Below are positions 60,566 through 64,000 of a stretch of 64,000 bases of DNA, one piece after another. Made by a program: the position numbers and the translations under genes. The stretch's first letter is position 1. Each line of letters begins with the position of its first letter. Source of the stretch: Oscillospiraceae bacterium. GTDB taxonomy: Bacteria; Bacillota; Clostridia; Oscillospirales; Oscillospiraceae. The notes below the pieces were generated by a model, which was not told the DNA's origin, did not search any database, and was given only the letters and a program-made list of their open reading frames with translations. The DNA is taken from contig JAFRIV010000030.1 in assembly GCA_017432615.1 (NCBI GenBank), positions 20,606-84,605 of the forward strand. Direction: 5' to 3'.

Positions 60566-62463
60566 AAAACACTGCCAGACCATCGGCAGCAGGTGTTCTC
60601 CCGCGTCTTCTTAAGATGCTTTTTCGCTTTAATCCTACGCTTTTGCCCGCTATCCTTGTTCTGATTTTGATCAGTGCTGTAATTGGTGCGCTTCCTTCCA
60701 TATTCCAGCAGAATGTTGTCGCCGTGTTGGAACAGGCCTGGGCCAACAGGTGGGATTGGGCTGTCACAAAGCCAAAAATCCTTCACTTTGTACTGATTCT
60801 CGGCGGACTCTATCTTCTGAGTCTTTTGATCAACACCCTGAGCAATCAGCTTCAGGCAATTCATACACAAAAAGTTCTTGATCAGTTCCGCACTGTCATG
60901 TTTGAGCATATGGAATCACTGCCGATCCGCTATTTTGATACGCACCAGCGCGGAGATATCATGTCACAGTATACCAATGACGTCGATGCCATGCGGCAGA
61001 TGATCTCCCAGAGCTTCCCCCAGCTGCTCGTTTCTTTGATTACCGTCACTACGATTCTCTGCATCATGATGTACTACTCGATCTGGCTGGGGTTGGTGAT
61101 CCTGGCTGGTGCTGCTGTCACGGTTACGATTACAAAGAACATCGGCGGTAAATCTGCCCGCTACTTTATGGCACAGCAGAAGAATATCGGGAAAACCGAA
61201 GGCGTCATTGAAGAGATGATCAACGGACAGAAGGTTATCAAAGTCTTTAATCATGAATCCGAAGCCCAGGCTATTTTTGACGAAGCGAATAATGCACTCT
61301 ATGAAGCTTCTTTTCAGGCCAATCGCTACTCCAATACCCTTATGCCGATTCTCAACAATGTCAATTACATGATCTACGTTCTCGTCGCAGTAGCCGGAGG
61401 CCTGTTCCTGGAACTCCGCGTACCGAATCTCTCCCTCTCGGGGCTTCCTTTTTCCATTGCTGTGATTGTTCCGTTTCTTGGGATGTGCCGGCAGTTTTCC
61501 GGCGCTATTCAGCAGATCTCCCCGCAAATCAACTCGGTGGTGATGGGGCTTGCCGGTGCCAGGAGGATTTTCGCTCTCCTGGATGAAGAAGAAGAGCAGG
61601 ACGAGGGTTATGTGGAACTTGTCAACGCGAAAGAAGTCAACGGGGAACTGACAGAGTCCTCTGAAAAAACCGGTCTCTGGGCATGGAAGCACTTTCATCG
61701 GGAGGAAGGCACCACCACCTATGTTCCCCTGAGAGGTGACGTCCGTTTTTACGATGTAGATTTTGCCTATAACCCGGACAAAGTAATTTTGCATAATATA
61801 ACGCTTTATGGCAAGCCGGGACAGAAAATTGCATTCGTCGGTGCAACAGGAGCCGGAAAAACGACAATTACCAACCTGATCAACCGGTTTTATGATATAG
61901 CTGACGGCAAAATTCGCTACGATAACATCAACATCAATAAAATCAAAAAATCCAGCCTGCGCCGCTCTCTCGGCATGGTGCTGCAGGATACGGTTCTCTT
62001 TACCGGTACCGTCATGGAAAACATTCGGTACGGCCGCCTGGATGCCACCGATGAAGAATGCATCGATGCCGCCAGACTTGCCGGTGCTGACAGTTTTATC
62101 ACTCGTCTGCCGCAGGGGTATCAGACAATGCTGGCCGGTGACGGCAGCAACCTTTCCCAGGGGCAATGCCAGCTTCTGGCAATTGCACGTGCTGCCGTAG
62201 CCGATCCGCCTGTTATGATTCTGGATGAAGCAACTTCTTCCATCGACACCCGAACCGAGCAGATCGTTTCCGCAGGCATGGACAGGCTGATGCAGGGGCG
62301 CACAGTTTTTGTTATTGCACACCGCCTGAGTACCGTAAAAAATGCCAATGTCATCCTGGTACTGGATCACGGACGCGTGATTGAGCGGGGCACCCACGAA
62401 GAACTGATTGCTGCGAAAGGTCAGTATTATCAGCTGTATACCGGTGCTTTTGAACTGGAATAA
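60562..62463 (+). CDS. ABC exporter subunit with the active catalytic residues
   Basis: A 633-residue partner of the preceding subunit: six membrane segments, then an ATPase domain with intact Walker A (GATGAGKTT from Gly427), Walker B (MILDEATSSID, Glu556) and switch His587 (VIAHRLS). Its signature is altered (LSQGQ, 531-535). The complementary defects predict one working and one degenerate ATP site in the heterodimer. About 60 extra residues lie before the ATPase domain (roughly 335-395, with VELVNAKEVNGEL and WAWKHFHREEG), longer than in the upstream subunit. No C39 peptidase domain is present. Confidence 0.91.
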   Translation: MKNTARPSAAGVLPRLLKMLFRFNPTLLPAILVLILISAVIGALPSIFQQNVVAVLEQAWANRWDWAVTKPKILHFVLILGGLYLLSLLINTLSNQLQAIHTQKVLDQFRTVMFEHMESLPIRYFDTHQRGDIMSQYTNDVDAMRQMISQSFPQLLVSLITVTTILCIMMYYSIWLGLVILAGAAVTVTITKNIGGKSARYFMAQQKNIGKTEGVIEEMINGQKVIKVFNHESEAQAIFDEANNALYEASFQANRYSNTLMPILNNVNYMIYVLVAVAGGLFLELRVPNLSLSGLPFSIAVIVPFLGMCRQFSGAIQQISPQINSVVMGLAGARRIFALLDEEEEQDEGYVELVNAKEVNGELTESSEKTGLWAWKHFHREEGTTTYVPLRGDVRFYDVDFAYNPDKVILHNITLYGKPGQKIAFVGATGAGKTTITNLINRFYDIADGKIRYDNININKIKKSSLRRSLGMVLQDTVLFTGTVMENIRYGRLDATDEECIDAARLAGADSFITRLPQGYQTMLAGDGSNLSQGQCQLLAIARAAVADPPVMILDEATSSIDTRTEQIVSAGMDRLMQGRTVFVIAHRLSTVKNANVILVLDHGRVIERGTHEELIAAKGQYYQLYTGAFELE

Positions 62464-62484
62464 GCATACTTATGCGTAAGCAAA

Positions 62485-62538
62485 GGGGCTGTGAAGAATG
62501 GACGAGGAAAACTCACCCAAACTTCACAGCCCCGTTTT
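62485..62538 (+). terminator. Terminator of the ABC exporter operon
   Basis: A 12-bp stem (62485-62496 with 62522-62533), 25-base loop, then GTTTTT. Confidence 0.85.
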
Positions 62539-62686
62539 TCTGCCTCTCAGAATACCGCCCAGTCAACGATGGTTCTATATGGGTTTGAACGTATCGGGCC
62601 CTTTTTGTACAAATTGACGGGCGAAGCGTCATCGGCAAGAATATATTCATCTTTATGCATAATAATCACAAAATATACATTTTTAC

Positions 62687-62715
62687 TTGACTTTTACCCA
62701 TTGTATCTGTAATAT
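62687..62715 (+). promoter_or_regulatory. Promoter of argG
   Basis: TTGACT, 17-base spacer, TAATAT, 35 bases ahead of argG. Just upstream, 62651-62680 is AT-rich with a loose resemblance to an arginine-repressor box (ATGCATAATAAT), too weak to call. The rest of 62540-62686 holds nothing clear. Confidence 0.7.
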
Positions 62716-62749
62716 ATATTCAATGTAAATTACGTGAGGAGGCATACTC

Positions 62750-63970
62750 ATGAAGAAAGAAGACATCAAAAAAGTCGTGCTCGCCTATTCGGGCGGCCTG
62801 GATACATCCGTCATCATCCCCTGGCTCAAGGAGAACTACAACAACTGTGAGATCATTGCGGTCTCCGGCAACGTCGGACAGAACGACGAACTGGAGGGGC
62901 TGGAGGAGAAGGCGCTCAAGACCGGTGCGTCCAAGCTTTATGTACTGGACCTGATGGACGAATACGTCAACGATTACATTATGCCCTGCCTCAAGGCAGG
63001 CGCGATGTACGAGGGATATCTGCTCGGCACAGCCCATGCCCGGCCGGTCATTGCCAAGGGTCTGGTGGAAATCGCACTGAAGGAAGGCGCGGACGCCATC
63101 GTCCACGGCTGCACAGGCAAGGGCAACGATCAGGTGCGCTTTGAGTTGGCCATTAAGCACTTCGCGCCGAACATGCCCATCATCGCCCCCTGGCGTGAAT
63201 GGGACATCAAATCCCGCGACGAGGAGATCGACTATGCCGAGGCACACAATGTTCCTCTGAAGATCAGCCGCGAGACAAACTATTCCAAGGACAAGAACCT
63301 CTGGCATCTTTCGCACGAGGGTCTGGATCTCGAGGACCCCGGCAACGAGCCGCTGTATGAAAAACCGGGCTTTCTGGAAATGGGCGTCTCTCCCCTGCAG
63401 GCACCGGACGAGCCGACCTACGTCACGCTCGATTTCGTAAAGGGTATCCCCGTCGCCCTCGACGGTATGGAGATGAGCCCCAAGGACATCATCCTCAAAC
63501 TCAACGTGATCGGCGGTGCCAACGGCATCGGCCTGCTGGACATCGTGGAAAACCGGCTTGTCGGCATAAAGTGCCGCGGCGTGTACGAGACGCCGGGCGG
63601 CTCGATCCTCTACAAGGCGCACAGCGTGCTGGAAAGCATCTGTCTGGACAAAATGACGCTTCACGAGAAGCAGAAACTCTCCATCACCTTCGGCGAGCTA
63701 GTCTACAACGCCCAGTGGTTCACGCCGCTGCGCGAGGCGCTCAGCGCTTTTGTGGACAAAACGCAGGAGCGTGTCACCGGCAAGGTAAAGCTCAAGCTCT
63801 ATAAGGGCAATATGATCAACGCCGGGGTGTGGAGTCCCTGTTCCCTCTACAGCGAGGAGATCGCCACCTTCGGCGAGAGCGATTACAACCAGGCGGACGC
63901 GGCAGGCTTCATCAATCTCTACGGGCTGCCGGTCAAGGTACAGGCTCTCGTGGATGCAGCGAATCCGTAA
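62750..63970 (+). CDS. argG: Argininosuccinate synthase
   Basis: A 406-residue enzyme joining citrulline and aspartate with ATP in arginine synthesis. Marks are [16 protein letters not shown] (ATP pyrophosphatase loop), [33 protein letters not shown] (substrate block) and a full-length C-terminus. GAGGAGG precedes the ATG. Codon third positions are strongly C/G and the gene is richer in G+C than its neighbours. Only 30 bases follow it in the window, so an argH partner cannot be judged. Confidence 0.97.
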   Translation: MKKEDIKKVVLAYSGGLDTSVIIPWLKENYNNCEIIAVSGNVGQNDELEGLEEKALKTGASKLYVLDLMDEYVNDYIMPCLKAGAMYEGYLLGTAHARPVIAKGLVEIALKEGADAIVHGCTGKGNDQVRFELAIKHFAPNMPIIAPWREWDIKSRDEEIDYAEAHNVPLKISRETNYSKDKNLWHLSHEGLDLEDPGNEPLYEKPGFLEMGVSPLQAPDEPTYVTLDFVKGIPVALDGMEMSPKDIILKLNVIGGANGIGLLDIVENRLVGIKCRGVYETPGGSILYKAHSVLESICLDKMTLHEKQKLSITFGELVYNAQWFTPLREALSAFVDKTQERVTGKVKLKLYKGNMINAGVWSPCSLYSEEIATFGESDYNQADAAGFINLYGLPVKVQALVDAANP

Positions 63971-64000
63971 AGAAGACTCATCACCGCGGCAGATGCGCGA

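Noticed and set aside
62651-62680. Arginine repressor box ahead of argG
   Set aside because: Only a loose half-match to the ARG-box consensus is present, in an AT-rich stretch where such matches are frequent.
1-64000. tRNA, rRNA, CRISPR array, insertion sequence, prophage or attachment site
   Set aside because: I looked on both strands and saw no tRNA T-loop/acceptor pattern, no evenly spaced direct repeats, no transposase or integrase and no phage genes.

Overview
The window looks like the chromosome of an anaerobic, gut-type Gram-positive-lineage bacterium (Bacillota, probably Clostridia). The evidence is a one-chain pyruvate:ferredoxin oxidoreductase, the rpsB-tsf and rpsO-pnp operons, a YesM/YesN-type two-component pair, an RpiR regulator and a YesL-type (DUF624) membrane protein. 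Consensus sigma-A promoters and AGGAGG-like ribosome sites occur throughout. G+C is about one half by eye. No genus is claimed. One trait is odd for a single-membrane organism: none of the six substrate-binding proteins has a lipobox. All carry ordinary signal peptides ending in AFA or ASA.

Layout. 1-9 kb: a truncated secreted PASTA-like protein, a small peptide with a double-glycine-type leader, guanine deaminase, pyruvate:ferredoxin oxidoreductase and rpsB-tsf. 9.3-23.2 kb: three tandem importers of the ferric-iron/2-aminoethylphosphonate/sugar-phosphate (FbpABC/AfuABC) type. The first is joined to a glycerophosphodiester phosphodiesterase and a HAD phosphatase. The second and third share an almost identical promoter and 5' leader. 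23.2-23.6 kb: a promoter-to-terminator unit without a real gene, a candidate structured RNA. 23.7-26.7 kb: uxaB-uxaA (galacturonate pathway).

26.7-47.5 kb is an amino-sugar region. The minus strand encodes N-acetylneuraminate lyase with a sugar importer, an RpiR regulator with a palindrome at its probable target promoter, an N-acylglucosamine 2-epimerase and a cupin. It continues with a second sugar importer bracketed by a sensor kinase and an AraC-type response regulator, then a hexose-phosphate mutase overlapping a GH94 phosphorylase that closely resembles N,N'-diacetylchitobiose phosphorylase. After moaA-mogA, a divergent ROK-type kinase plus a YesL-like protein follow on the plus strand. 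Read together, sialic acid would enter as ManNAc and then GlcNAc. Chitobiose would be split to GlcNAc and GlcNAc-1-P, and both routes would meet at GlcNAc-6-P. This suits an organism feeding on host glycans or chitin.

47.5-51.5 kb: a PatB/MalY-type lyase, pnp, and rpsO behind a leader with pseudoknot potential. 51.6-62.5 kb: an oligopeptide importer with an LD-carboxypeptidase (possible muropeptide salvage), then a heterodimeric ABC exporter with one degenerate ATP site. 62.7-64 kb: argG, visibly richer in G+C than its neighbours.

A recurrent design is seen six times: each substrate-binding protein gene is followed by a hairpin before its transporter partners, which should give more binding protein than membrane components. 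I saw no tRNA, rRNA, CRISPR array, insertion sequence or phage gene.
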